A stretch of DNA of 7,127 bases, taken from Anaerobacillus sp. (lineage in GTDB: Bacteria; Bacillota; Bacilli; Bacillales; Anaerobacillaceae). Under the pieces are notes generated by a model. The model did no database searches and had not been told where the DNA came from. It was given only the letters and a program-made list of their open reading frames with translations. The translations under genes and the position numbers were made by a program. Positions 1-5,756 of the stretch are shown piece after piece; position 1 is the first letter of the stretch, and every line of letters starts with the position of its first letter. The stretch covers positions 1 to 7,127 of the forward strand of contig SKSA01000121.1 of NCBI GenBank assembly GCA_007118195.1. Reading direction: 5' to 3'.

Positions 1-470
1 ATCTTCTCGGTTAATTGTCTTTTTTCGAATTGGAATTTTGCTTGATCAATAATTAAATCGGCAAATAAACTATAGATTTTTTCTGTTTCTTTGTCCACCG
101 GAGCAAACGGATTATCTTCTAACACCGCAACAAATTGCGGATTTTTTTTGGCATCTTTAAAATTTAATTGAATATATATTTCCTCTTCCTTATTCAAGCG
201 AATATCATGAAAGGATTTCTCAGCATCCATCGTAACATGTTGTCTTTTATGAAAACTAAAAGGGATGTAGTCTACGTCATTTGCTGAGATGATGAGAGAT
301 TTCGGACAATATTCTGCATTTTCAACAAAGTGAACCTTCTCCATTAGCTGATCATCACTCATTAAATAATTCAACAACCAGGCACACTCTCTACGTTTTA
401 ATTGATAATTATTTAAAAACCACTTTAAAAAATCCTTTTTCTCTAAAATCGAAATGGCACTACTCATCAT
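1..470 (-). CDS. ypiB: UPF0302 / IDEAL-domain protein YpiB (3' end cut by window edge)
   Basis: This frame was read directly from the minus strand: 156 codons are present before the left window edge, against about 179 for B. subtilis YpiB, so roughly the last 20-25 residues are missing. The N-terminal UPF0302 domain (residues 8-105) is well kept: [20 protein letters not shown] (residues 17-36), [14 protein letters not shown] (43-56) and [15 protein letters not shown] (82-96) are close to the B. subtilis protein from memory. The C-terminal IDEAL domain is only entered at the edge ([11 protein letters not shown], 147-156...). The molecular function is not established. Two ATG codons lie in tandem (470-468 and 467-465) behind an eight-G Shine-Dalgarno stretch, and either could be used. 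In B. subtilis the gene follows ypiA directly; here another gene and a 274-nt gap intervene. Gene identity is confident, function is unknown. Confidence 0.93.
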   Translation of the reverse strand, partial: MMSSAISILEKKDFLKWFLNNYQLKRRECAWLLNYLMSDDQLMEKVHFVENAEYCPKSLIISANDVDYIPFSFHKRQHVTMDAEKSFHDIRLNKEEEIYIQLNFKDAKKNPQFVAVLEDNPFAPVDKETEKIYSLFADLIIDQAKFQFEKRQLTEK

Positions 471-606
471 TATCCCCCCCCTATTAAAATAACAGCATCC
501 AGAATTAAGAAAAGCGTAAAGAAAATACGGTATTAATTACTATAATATTCTTTTTTTTTTGTGAAATTCCTTTTATTTTTTCAAATAATTTTAACATGAA
601 TTTCAT
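470..606 (-). pseudogene. Possible broken micro-gene: basic helix plus membrane segment, split by a one-base shift
   Basis: Two short minus-strand frames abut in the gap before ypiB. The first (606-505) encodes 33 residues, lysine-rich at the start (MKFMLKLFEKIKG...) and then a hydrophobic NIIVINTVF, before a stop at 507-505. The second, in the -1 frame (532-470), has no start and reads [20 protein letters not shown], a plausible membrane segment. Its stop TAA shares one base with the ypiB ATG, an arrangement typical of translationally coupled genes. One extra T in the T4 run at 525-522 would join them into a protein of about 45 residues with a basic amphipathic start and one transmembrane helix. 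Against a real gene: there is no good ribosome binding site before 606, the peptide is short, and I recognise no homologue. It may be chance in AT-rich DNA. Confidence 0.25.
474..481 (-). promoter_or_regulatory. Ribosome binding site of ypiB, an eight-G tract
   Basis: On the minus strand eight consecutive G residues are followed by ATAATGATG. With G-U pairing the stretch can align with the anti-Shine-Dalgarno sequence (the GGGGGGGGAT string stands in for AGGAGGTGAT with one mismatch). The two ATG codons lie 3 and 6 nt beyond the tract. A G homopolymer of this length is unusual in such AT-rich DNA. Confidence 0.6.
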
Positions 607-746
607 AATGATTTTTAGCGCCACTAAAATACTTCAACAAGTTGAGTAAACAGTTCTCATTTGTTTTTAGAAATACATAATGAGCCAAGCAGGCACTTGG
701 CAACAGCCCCTAAAGTAATAACAAGATTCTTTTAGAAAAGAGTCTT
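607..746. other. Intergenic stretch with several inverted repeats
   Basis: No gene is visible here. Several inverted repeats follow one another: 723-733/736-746 (11 bp, one T-G pair on the plus strand, overlapping the stop of the 352-residue gene); 684-689/696-701 (GCCAAG/CTTGGC, loop of 6, perfect); 656-661/679-684 (CTCATT/AATGAG, loop of 17); 634-645 (TCAACAAGTTGA, a perfect 12-nt palindrome apart from its AA centre); and 613-618/624-629 (TTTTAG/CTAAAA, loop of 5). None is followed by a good T tract on the minus strand, so I do not call a terminator. I found no convincing promoter for ypiB either. The stretch may be a structured mRNA segment between two cotranscribed genes. Confidence 0.45.
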
Positions 747-1803
747 ACCATTCAACGTTGTACGCATATTTATTTGCTGGTCCAATGGTATAACAGCAAA
801 AACCTTCGATTTCTACCTTCTTTACTAAGTTTAAATGGTTGAGCATTTCTAAAAAGCGTTTTTGGATAATATCTTCCTTACGATCAAAATAATAGTCTTC
901 TACAAATGGAGATAATGACGTAATGATACACTGTTCTTCTAATCCCTCTCCTTCGTTTAGTAAATCCAACAAAAGATGATATAAAAGTGATATTGAAGGA
1001 ATCGGGCGCTTATAAAGCTTAAGCCAATATTTTACGATATCTTTCATAAACTCTTCTAGTTTTAATTGATACAATGCCTCTACTGATTGGCCTAATGTTA
1101 AATCGCCACGATCTTCTCTAAGCCAACCTTTATCAAAGCAGAAATCGTAAATTAATGAAAAGCGGTCGGGATATTGTGAAAATCTCCTCCCGTAACCAAA
1201 GCGCCATTTTTCATTTGGGAGTTCTTCCTTAATACAAAAGCCTTTCATTATTAACTGATAATCTTTTTTATGAACCATTCCATTTTTTGTTAAAGGTAAA
1301 CGTTGTTCAGCAACAATATCGATTAAATAAAATAAATCATTGATAATTTCTATTTCTTCACTAACGCCTCTTCCAATTGGTAAAATGAATGTATCCTCAT
1401 TGATCGTCGACTTAAACTGAAGAACGAGTTCATTTTTAATTTGTTTTGGAATGAGAAAATTATTGCCTTCATACGTAAACAAAATCCCCGCTGATATTAG
1501 TTCATTTATCTGCTTTTTAAAAACGCCCTCCTTTAACTTCGGTGTATATCCGCGTAGCTCTTCTTCTGATAAAAGTAACTTTCGGTCATAACAAAGTGAT
1601 AAAGAAATTCGTTTCGCATCATTTGACAACTTTTGAAATTTTGCTGTTAGCTCATTTTTATTAATAAGTTTCGGATAAAGTATTTCGACCATTTCTCGTT
1701 TGGAATTGGCATTGTAACTAGCATCATCATAATCCTTTAATAGGTTTAATAATTGCCGCCGATCTTGAAAAAGTAATACATCGATTAAATTCATTTTTCT
1801 CAC
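745..1803 (-). CDS. Uncharacterised 352-residue protein, helicase-associated (XPB/Ssl2-like) type domain
   Basis: This is a cytosolic-looking protein with no signal peptide or membrane segment. It is rich in leucine, lysine and glutamate and probably mostly helical. Residues 5-25 (LIDVLLFQDRRQLLNLLKDY) and a winged-helix-like segment near 55-118, ending in a short hairpin around ILFTYEGNNFLIP (107-119), open the protein. Residues 153-190, with NDLFYLIDIVAEQ, LPLTKNGMVHKKDY and a following helix, resemble the helicase-associated domain found next to XPB/Ssl2-type helicases in bacteria (dLl..la...lplTk.G...k). No Walker A or B motif is present, so it is not itself a helicase. The start is GTG 1803 with AGGA six nt upstream; ATG 1794 is a possible alternative. 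It lies 59 nt after ypiA and is probably cotranscribed with it. B. subtilis has no gene at this place. The reading frame is sure; the domain likeness is a weak, from-memory match. Confidence 0.8.
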   Translation of the reverse strand: MRKMNLIDVLLFQDRRQLLNLLKDYDDASYNANSKREMVEILYPKLINKNELTAKFQKLSNDAKRISLSLCYDRKLLLSEEELRGYTPKLKEGVFKKQINELISAGILFTYEGNNFLIPKQIKNELVLQFKSTINEDTFILPIGRGVSEEIEIINDLFYLIDIVAEQRLPLTKNGMVHKKDYQLIMKGFCIKEELPNEKWRFGYGRRFSQYPDRFSLIYDFCFDKGWLREDRGDLTLGQSVEALYQLKLEEFMKDIVKYWLKLYKRPIPSISLLYHLLLDLLNEGEGLEEQCIITSLSPFVEDYYFDRKEDIIQKRFLEMLNHLNLVKKVEIEGFCCYTIGPANKYAYNVEW

Positions 1804-1811
1804 CGTTCTTC

Positions 1812-1835
1812 CTAAACTAATTGACTACTGTTTAG
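1812..1835 (-). promoter_or_regulatory. Weak hairpin next to the Shine-Dalgarno of the 352-residue gene
   Basis: CTAAAC (minus 1835-1830) pairs with GTTTAG (1817-1812) around a 12-nt loop. The 3' arm runs straight into the GGAAG of the ribosome binding site and its last two bases (AG) are part of it. The stem is only six pairs, four of them A-T, so any masking of translation starts would be slight. Confidence 0.25.
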
Positions 1836-1862
1836 TATGAACGATTTAAAAAAACTTATTAT

Positions 1863-3122
1863 TTACTCATTTAAATGAAAAAGAAATTCCTGTAAATGAG
1901 TCTTCGAGTCGTCAATATCTATCGCTTTCTTTAACATTTCTTTTCCTTTTTGTTGATAACCACCCTCAAGTAGTACTTGTCCGAACTCTTCTAAAAAGTC
2001 GCTATCATGCGATAAGCTATTAGCCAATTGTTCAAATAGCTTTAAAGATTCTTCGTATTCATCTAATACCCATTTTGCTGATGCTAAAAACCAATCAAAT
2101 AACGGATCATCTTCGCCAAGTTCTTTTACGTAATAAATTAATTCTTGAAGCTCATCATAGCGTTCACCTTTTTTAAGAAGACTCGCTAACATTTTAACCC
2201 CCTCAAAATTAGCAGGGTTAATCGCAACTACTTTTCTTAAGTAATCCTCCCCTTCACTGACAAAGCCATTATTTAAAGAAATCCTTGCCCCTTGAACATA
2301 TAGCGCTTCATTGAATTCATCGATTTCGATCCCTTTTTTGATAATTTGAAGTGCCTCGTGAATTTGCCCCTCTTCTTCGTAAGCTTCTCCTAGATAAGGG
2401 TATACACTTGAATAACTCTCATCCATATCAATGACCGTTTCAAATTGTTGAATCGCAGTTGGGTAATCACCTAACTGAAATGCTGTATAACCATAGCCAA
2501 AATGATCATCAATGATTTTACCACCTTTGATCCCTTCACGATAATAAGTGATCGCCTCTTCAAAATAACCAGTTGCACTATAGGCTTCAGCTAATCGCAA
2601 CTCAATATTCGTTCCATCTAATTCCTCTTCTGACGCTATAACTCGTTTATAATATGGAATACTCTTTAAATAATCCCCTCTTGATAAGTAAAATTCCCCT
2701 AACCCAAATTGAACAACCGGTTCATTTGGTACTTTTTTCTCTGCGTTTAATAACTTCAATTCTGCCACCTCGTCAAGCCCTTGCAATTGATATAAATCAG
2801 CAAGTAACAACTGAGCTTGAACATAAACATGATCATTTTCGTTAATTTCAAGAAGTATTTCAATTGCTTCATCTTCTTGGTCTAAATCAATTAATAGTTC
2901 CGCCATAAACGTATATAGCTCTCCCTCATCGGGATACAACAATACTAACTCATCCATAATTTCCTTAGCTAAATCTACTAAACCTAACTCATAATAAATT
3001 TCAGCAATCGAATATTTTGTTTCATGGTCAGCCGTTTTGTTAACCTTCTTTAATTGTGCTAATCCTTCTTCCATTTTCCCTGTTTCAATCTGCTTTAAAG
3101 CTTTTTTAATCCCTATATTCAT
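1863..3122 (-). CDS. ypiA: TPR-repeat protein YpiA
   Basis: This 419-residue cytosolic protein is built almost wholly from tetratricopeptide repeats, helical pairs of about 34 residues that form a scaffold for protein partners. Repeat-like blocks run through the whole chain, for example AEIYYELGLVDLAKEIMDEL (residues 40-59), LGEFYLSRGDYLKSIPYYKR, LAEAYSATGYFEEAITYYRE and LGEAYEEEGQIHEALQIIKK, each with the small-residue/G/Y/A spacing of the TPR consensus. About ten repeats fit the length, and the protein is strongly acidic. Its size (B. subtilis YpiA about 423) and its place downstream of aroA identify it as YpiA; the partner and function are not established. I choose ATG 3122 because AGGAG (3135-3131) lies 8 nt upstream. 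An in-frame TTG at 3140 would add six residues but sits upstream of that site. The gene has a candidate promoter of its own at 3213-3184. Confidence 0.92.
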   Translation of the reverse strand: MNIGIKKALKQIETGKMEEGLAQLKKVNKTADHETKYSIAEIYYELGLVDLAKEIMDELVLLYPDEGELYTFMAELLIDLDQEDEAIEILLEINENDHVYVQAQLLLADLYQLQGLDEVAELKLLNAEKKVPNEPVVQFGLGEFYLSRGDYLKSIPYYKRVIASEEELDGTNIELRLAEAYSATGYFEEAITYYREGIKGGKIIDDHFGYGYTAFQLGDYPTAIQQFETVIDMDESYSSVYPYLGEAYEEEGQIHEALQIIKKGIEIDEFNEALYVQGARISLNNGFVSEGEDYLRKVVAINPANFEGVKMLASLLKKGERYDELQELIYYVKELGEDDPLFDWFLASAKWVLDEYEESLKLFEQLANSLSHDSDFLEEFGQVLLEGGYQQKGKEMLKKAIDIDDSKTHLQEFLFHLNE

Positions 3123-3138
3123 CTTCACTACTCCTATC

Positions 3139-3167
3139 AAAAAGAAAAACCACCGAAATGATGGTGG
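3139..3167 (-). terminator. Intrinsic terminator-like hairpin between the 309-residue gene and ypiA
   Basis: On the minus strand CCACC (3167-3163), an 8-nt loop and GGTGG (3154-3150) are followed by TTTTTCTTTTT (3149-3139). The stem is short but GC-rich and the T tract is good. The plus strand has no T tract after it, so it works toward ypiA only. It ends just 3 nt before the ypiA Shine-Dalgarno and presumably ends the transcript of the 309-residue gene. Confidence 0.7.
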
Positions 3168-3183
3168 ATTTAGTCATACTATC

Positions 3184-3213
3184 ATTATAGACAATTGTAG
3201 TAATAATAATCAA
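3184..3213 (-). promoter_or_regulatory. Candidate sigma-A promoter for ypiA
   Basis: On the minus strand TTGATT (3213-3208) lies 18 bp ahead of a perfect TATAAT (3189-3184). Transcription would start near 3177, about 55 nt before the ypiA ATG. Oddly, the terminator hairpin begins only about ten nucleotides into this transcript. Confidence 0.6.
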
Positions 3214-3245
3214 TTAGAAAGGCATAAACGGCTTTAGGTACAAAA

Positions 3246-4175
3246 TTAATCTCCTAGCATGAATATCTGTGATGGTTCAAGCGCCTCACTAATTGGTACA
3301 AACTTTTTCGGGACTTTCACTTCAAGTTCTTTACCTATTCCTGGTTGCATCAAGATTGTCGATCCCGCTTTTTTCACTTGTCCGGTTGCAAATACTACTT
3401 TTGGTCGTACTCTCTCGAAATCTATTTGACCATCTATTAAATTTTCTTTTAAAAATAATAAATAATCTGCATCACAATTCACTTGGAGTGAACCTTTCTC
3501 AGGATACACACCAATGGTTAAAAGAAATTGTTTTGATAAAGGTGTCTGTTCATTAGGTACCGAAGTTTTGGTAGTGATTTTATTCATCGTCAATAATTCG
3601 GCCCATTCACTTTTTAACCGATTTAACTTTCTTTTAGAAGCTTCTACATTCCAAATTGGAATAATTGCTGGTTGGTATGGAAAGAGTTCTTGACGAATCC
3701 ATTGCCACTGAACAGAATACATATCATACATATCATTGACATCAACAAAGATAATTGGGACTTTTAATTTACAACACTTTCTCACAAAAGTGACAGAAAG
3801 TTTGCTTAAAGGTACTTTAACACCGACAACGTAATCGATACTACTATTAATGAGTGCATGTTTAGCCTGTTTAAGTCTCGTGTATAATTGGTTTTCATAC
3901 TGAATATCACACGCTGTAATATAGGTTGTGCAACCAAGGTTTAGTAAATGCTTCATCCTTTCTTTAAAAGCGTGGAAATCATTCATATGAACAACGTCAA
4001 AGTCAATCATTACATGACCAGGTGTAACAACAAACTGATCAGCATTTATTCTCATGTGATTATATTGAGTAAAATGATTCGCCTTATAAAGAACTTTTGA
4101 CTCGTCGAACAAAAATGAATTTTTCTGCTCCTGACCATAAAAAAGTGTACAAGCATTTTCAATAATATATTTCAT
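3246..4175 (-). CDS. Degenerate amidohydrolase-like protein, probably not a metal-dependent hydrolase
   Basis: This 309-residue cytosolic protein has the frame of an amidohydrolase. An N-terminal beta strand region ends in FVVTPGHVMIDFD (residues 48-60), where the family normally reads PGfIDxHxH; GCTT (81-84) matches the usual G-x-T-T near the first barrel helix; and the C-terminal part has GSLQVNCDADYLLF (228-241) and VVFATGQVKKAG (260-271), which match the family's closing beta-sandwich (GSl..G.dADlv.., V..v...G.vv). The metal-binding HxH is replaced by D58-F-D60, no later conserved catalytic histidines stand out, and the chain is roughly 70-130 residues short of typical members. I infer a pseudoenzyme, or a protein with a new role using this fold. 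Start ATG 4175 follows a strong GGGGAGG five nt upstream. It stands between aroA and ypiA with terminators on both sides. Function is unknown. Confidence 0.85.
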   Translation of the reverse strand: MKYIIENACTLFYGQEQKNSFLFDESKVLYKANHFTQYNHMRINADQFVVTPGHVMIDFDVVHMNDFHAFKERMKHLLNLGCTTYITACDIQYENQLYTRLKQAKHALINSSIDYVVGVKVPLSKLSVTFVRKCCKLKVPIIFVDVNDMYDMYSVQWQWIRQELFPYQPAIIPIWNVEASKRKLNRLKSEWAELLTMNKITTKTSVPNEQTPLSKQFLLTIGVYPEKGSLQVNCDADYLLFLKENLIDGQIDFERVRPKVVFATGQVKKAGSTILMQPGIGKELEVKVPKKFVPISEALEPSQIFMLGD

Positions 4176-4211
4176 TTTTCCCTCCCCACATTGAGCCTAT
4201 TCCTTATTGAC

Positions 4212-4234
4212 AAGCTATGTTTCAAAACTAGCTT
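4212..4234 (-). promoter_or_regulatory. Hairpin in the 5' leader of the 309-residue gene
   Basis: On the minus strand AAGCTA (4234-4229) pairs with TAGCTT (4217-4212) around an 11-nt segment that can itself add three pairs (GTT/AAC). No T tract follows, so it is not a terminator. It lies between the terminator at 4276-4247 and the gene's ribosome binding site. I see no clear promoter between that terminator and the gene. Confidence 0.35.
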
Positions 4235-4245
4235 ATATGACAAAA

Positions 4246-4392
4246 CAAAAAAAGTTCCTGTCTAAAGCGACAGGAAAAATGTGGTTGGAGTGGAGAATTT
4301 ACTTCGTAGGTCCGTCACGCTGACAGATTTCAACGAAGTTAAAACTTCTGCAAATCAAAAGTTATTAATTATTAAATAGGGAATTGTTTATA
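4246..4392 (-). ncRNA. Candidate small RNA or attenuated leader downstream of aroA
   Basis: A consensus promoter (4426-4399) and a strong terminator (4276-4247) frame about 145 nt with no coding frame of note. On the minus strand the body folds as an outer stem ACTTCGT (4339-4333)/ACGAAGT (4307-4301), an asymmetric internal loop (TGAAA/CCT) and an inner stem TCTGTCA (4327-4321)/TGACGGA (4317-4311) closed by a GCG loop. The inner stem holds a G-U pair on this strand but a C-A mismatch on the other, which favours a minus-strand RNA. A C-rich unpaired stretch, CTCCACTCCAACCAC (4295-4281), precedes the terminator. I do not recognise a known family: T-box and common riboswitch signatures are absent. 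It could be a free small RNA (also the 3' end of the aroA transcript) or a leader controlling the 309-residue gene. Confidence 0.55.
4247..4276 (-). terminator. Strong intrinsic terminator after aroA / the candidate small RNA
   Basis: On the minus strand TTCCTGTC (4276-4269) and GACAGGAA (4262-4255) form a perfect 8-bp stem with a 6-nt loop, followed after one C by seven T (4253-4247) and, beyond one G, four more T. The plus strand reads AAATGTGG after the stem, so it acts in the aroA direction only. It should end the hisC-tyrA-aroA transcript as well as any transcript from the promoter at 4426-4399. Confidence 0.88.
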
Positions 4393-4398
4393 AATATC

Positions 4399-4426
4399 AT
4401 TATATACGAACAAATTTAAATGTCAA
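4399..4426 (-). promoter_or_regulatory. Perfect-consensus sigma-A promoter in the aroA 3' flank
   Basis: On the minus strand TTGACA (4426-4421) and TATAAT (4404-4399) are both exact consensus hexamers with a 16-bp spacer (4420-4405). The expected start is near 4392. It lies 25 nt beyond the aroA stop codon and drives the structured region ending at 4246, with possible read-through into the 309-residue gene. Confidence 0.82.
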
Positions 4427-4451
4427 TAAATTTTCTGAAAATTTTTTATTT

Positions 4452-5735
4452 TTAAATTAATTCATTTAAATGCTCAAAAAAGTTTGGGTAAGAAACATCG
4501 ATCGCATCAACACCATGAATCACTATTTCTTCATTAGCTATACATCCAGCAATAGCCATTGCCATTCCTATACGGTGGTCTCCAAAACTAGCCACTTCAC
4601 CACCCGTTAATTTTGTAGGACCTTGAATAATCATTCCGTCCTCCGTCGCTTCAACATTTGCGCCCAGTTTTTTCAATTGATTTACTACAGTATCAATACG
4701 GTTTGTTTCCTTAACCTTAAGTTCTTCGGCATCTTTAATAATTGTTGTACCATTAGCTTGCGTTGCTAACACCGCAATGACCGGTATTTCATCAATTAAA
4801 CGTGGGATCATCTCACCACTAATTTCAATTCCTGATAACTTTGAAGTGCTAATTGTTAAATCAGCGATTTTTTCCTCATTAACTACCTTTTCATTTTTAA
4901 GTTGTAGCCGAGCACCCATATTGTTTAAGACATCAATAATTCCAGTTCTTGTATCATTAATGCCTACATTTGTTAACGTTATCGTACTATTTTCTACAAT
5001 AGCACCTGCCACTAAAAAGAATGCTGCTGAAGATATATCTCCAGGGACTGTTACATGTTGGGCTTTAAGCATTTGAGGTCCACGAACTGAAACAGTTGTG
5101 TTTTTTTCTTCAAGTTCAACACCAAAAGCCGTTAACATTCGTTCTGTATGATCACGCGATTTATACGGTTCAGTTACTGAAGTCAGTCCATTACTTTGCA
5201 ATCCAGCAAGTAAAATTGCAGATTTCACTTGCGCGCTAGCAACAGGAGAGTTGTATAAAATTCCGTTCGTTCCACCTCCACGGACAGATAGCGGTGTAAA
5301 GTTTCCTTCGCCACGACCATCGATTTTCGCTCCCATTTGCTTCAGTGGATCGGTTACCCTTGCCATTGGCCTTTTCGCAATCGATTCATCACCAATCACA
5401 ACAGAATGGAAAGGTCTCGTTGCTAAAATACCTAACATTAGGCGCGTCGTTGTCCCTGAATTACCTACATCTAATATTTCACTAGCCTCTTTTAATCCTT
5501 CCCACCCATTTCCGTATACAGTAACTTCATCTTCATTTTGTTCAATATGAACACCGAGCTTTTGAAAACACGAAATTGTACTTAAACAATCATCCCCTGG
5601 TAAAAAACCTTCGATGGTCGTTTTACCGTTTGCAATTGCACCAAACATTACAGCACGATGAGAAATAGATTTATCTCCAGGAACTTTAATCGTTCCGTTT
5701 AATCCTTGAACACGTTCTACTACTTTTTTTGTCAT
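4452..5735 (-). CDS. aroA: 3-phosphoshikimate 1-carboxyvinyltransferase (EPSP synthase), class II type
   Basis: AroA (named aroE in B. subtilis) joins phosphoenolpyruvate to shikimate-3-phosphate, giving EPSP, the sixth step of the shikimate pathway; it is a cytosolic enzyme. The full length of 427 residues is normal. Visible motifs: PGDKSISHR (19-27, with K22, S23 and R27 of the substrate site), [16 protein letters not shown] (89-104), [11 protein letters not shown] (121-131), SAQVK (167-171), RDHTE (194-198), NDTR (260-263), IDEIP with catalytic D315 (314-318), KETNR (342-346) and GDHRIGMA (385-392). The four motifs GDKS, SAQVK, RDHTE and NDTR are those described for class II EPSP synthases, as in B. 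subtilis and Agrobacterium CP4. Start ATG 5735 has GAGGAGGAAGG upstream. It follows tyrA by 21 nt and is surely cotranscribed with it. The transcript probably ends at 4247. Confidence 0.98.
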   Translation of the reverse strand: MTKKVVERVQGLNGTIKVPGDKSISHRAVMFGAIANGKTTIEGFLPGDDCLSTISCFQKLGVHIEQNEDEVTVYGNGWEGLKEASEILDVGNSGTTTRLMLGILATRPFHSVVIGDESIAKRPMARVTDPLKQMGAKIDGRGEGNFTPLSVRGGGTNGILYNSPVASAQVKSAILLAGLQSNGLTSVTEPYKSRDHTERMLTAFGVELEEKNTTVSVRGPQMLKAQHVTVPGDISSAAFFLVAGAIVENSTITLTNVGINDTRTGIIDVLNNMGARLQLKNEKVVNEEKIADLTISTSKLSGIEISGEMIPRLIDEIPVIAVLATQANGTTIIKDAEELKVKETNRIDTVVNQLKKLGANVEATEDGMIIQGPTKLTGGEVASFGDHRIGMAMAIAGCIANEEIVIHGVDAIDVSYPNFFEHLNELI

Positions 5736-5756
5736 GTTTGTTCCTTCCTCCTCTTA

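Noticed and set aside
551..560. Programmed -1 frameshift at the A10G run in the micro-frame
   Set aside because: A slip to the -1 frame there meets a TAG within a few codons, so it cannot reach the membrane-like segment.
723..746. Hairpin over the stop codon of the 352-residue gene as a terminator
   Set aside because: On the minus strand it has a C-A mismatch, a two-nt apex and no proper T tract afterwards.
2654..2845. Plus-strand open frame inside ypiA
   Set aside because: It lies antisense to a well-supported TPR gene, has no recognisable product and is a shadow of that gene's codon use.
3123..3140. TTG start at 3140 for ypiA
   Set aside because: The Shine-Dalgarno AGGAG lies downstream of it, 8 nt before ATG 3122, so ATG 3122 is the better start.
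3037..3237. Plus-strand open frame across the start of ypiA and its promoter region
   Set aside because: It is antisense to the ypiA start, its terminator and its promoter, and shows no family likeness.
3293..3556. Plus-strand open frame within the 309-residue gene
   Set aside because: It is hydrophobic only because it is the complement of coding DNA; the minus-strand frame explains the region.
4264..4335. TTG-started peptide of about 23 codons within the candidate small RNA
   Set aside because: It has no ribosome binding site and no ATG, and the region is better explained by RNA structure.
4246..4392. T-box or other known aromatic amino-acid leader
   Set aside because: There is no T-box sequence (AGGGTGGNACCGCG), no conserved antiterminator and no leader peptide, and the downstream gene is not an amino-acid gene.
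4777..5076. Plus-strand open frame inside aroA, with another at 5251-5550
   Set aside because: Both are antisense to the conserved EPSP synthase frame and show no family features.
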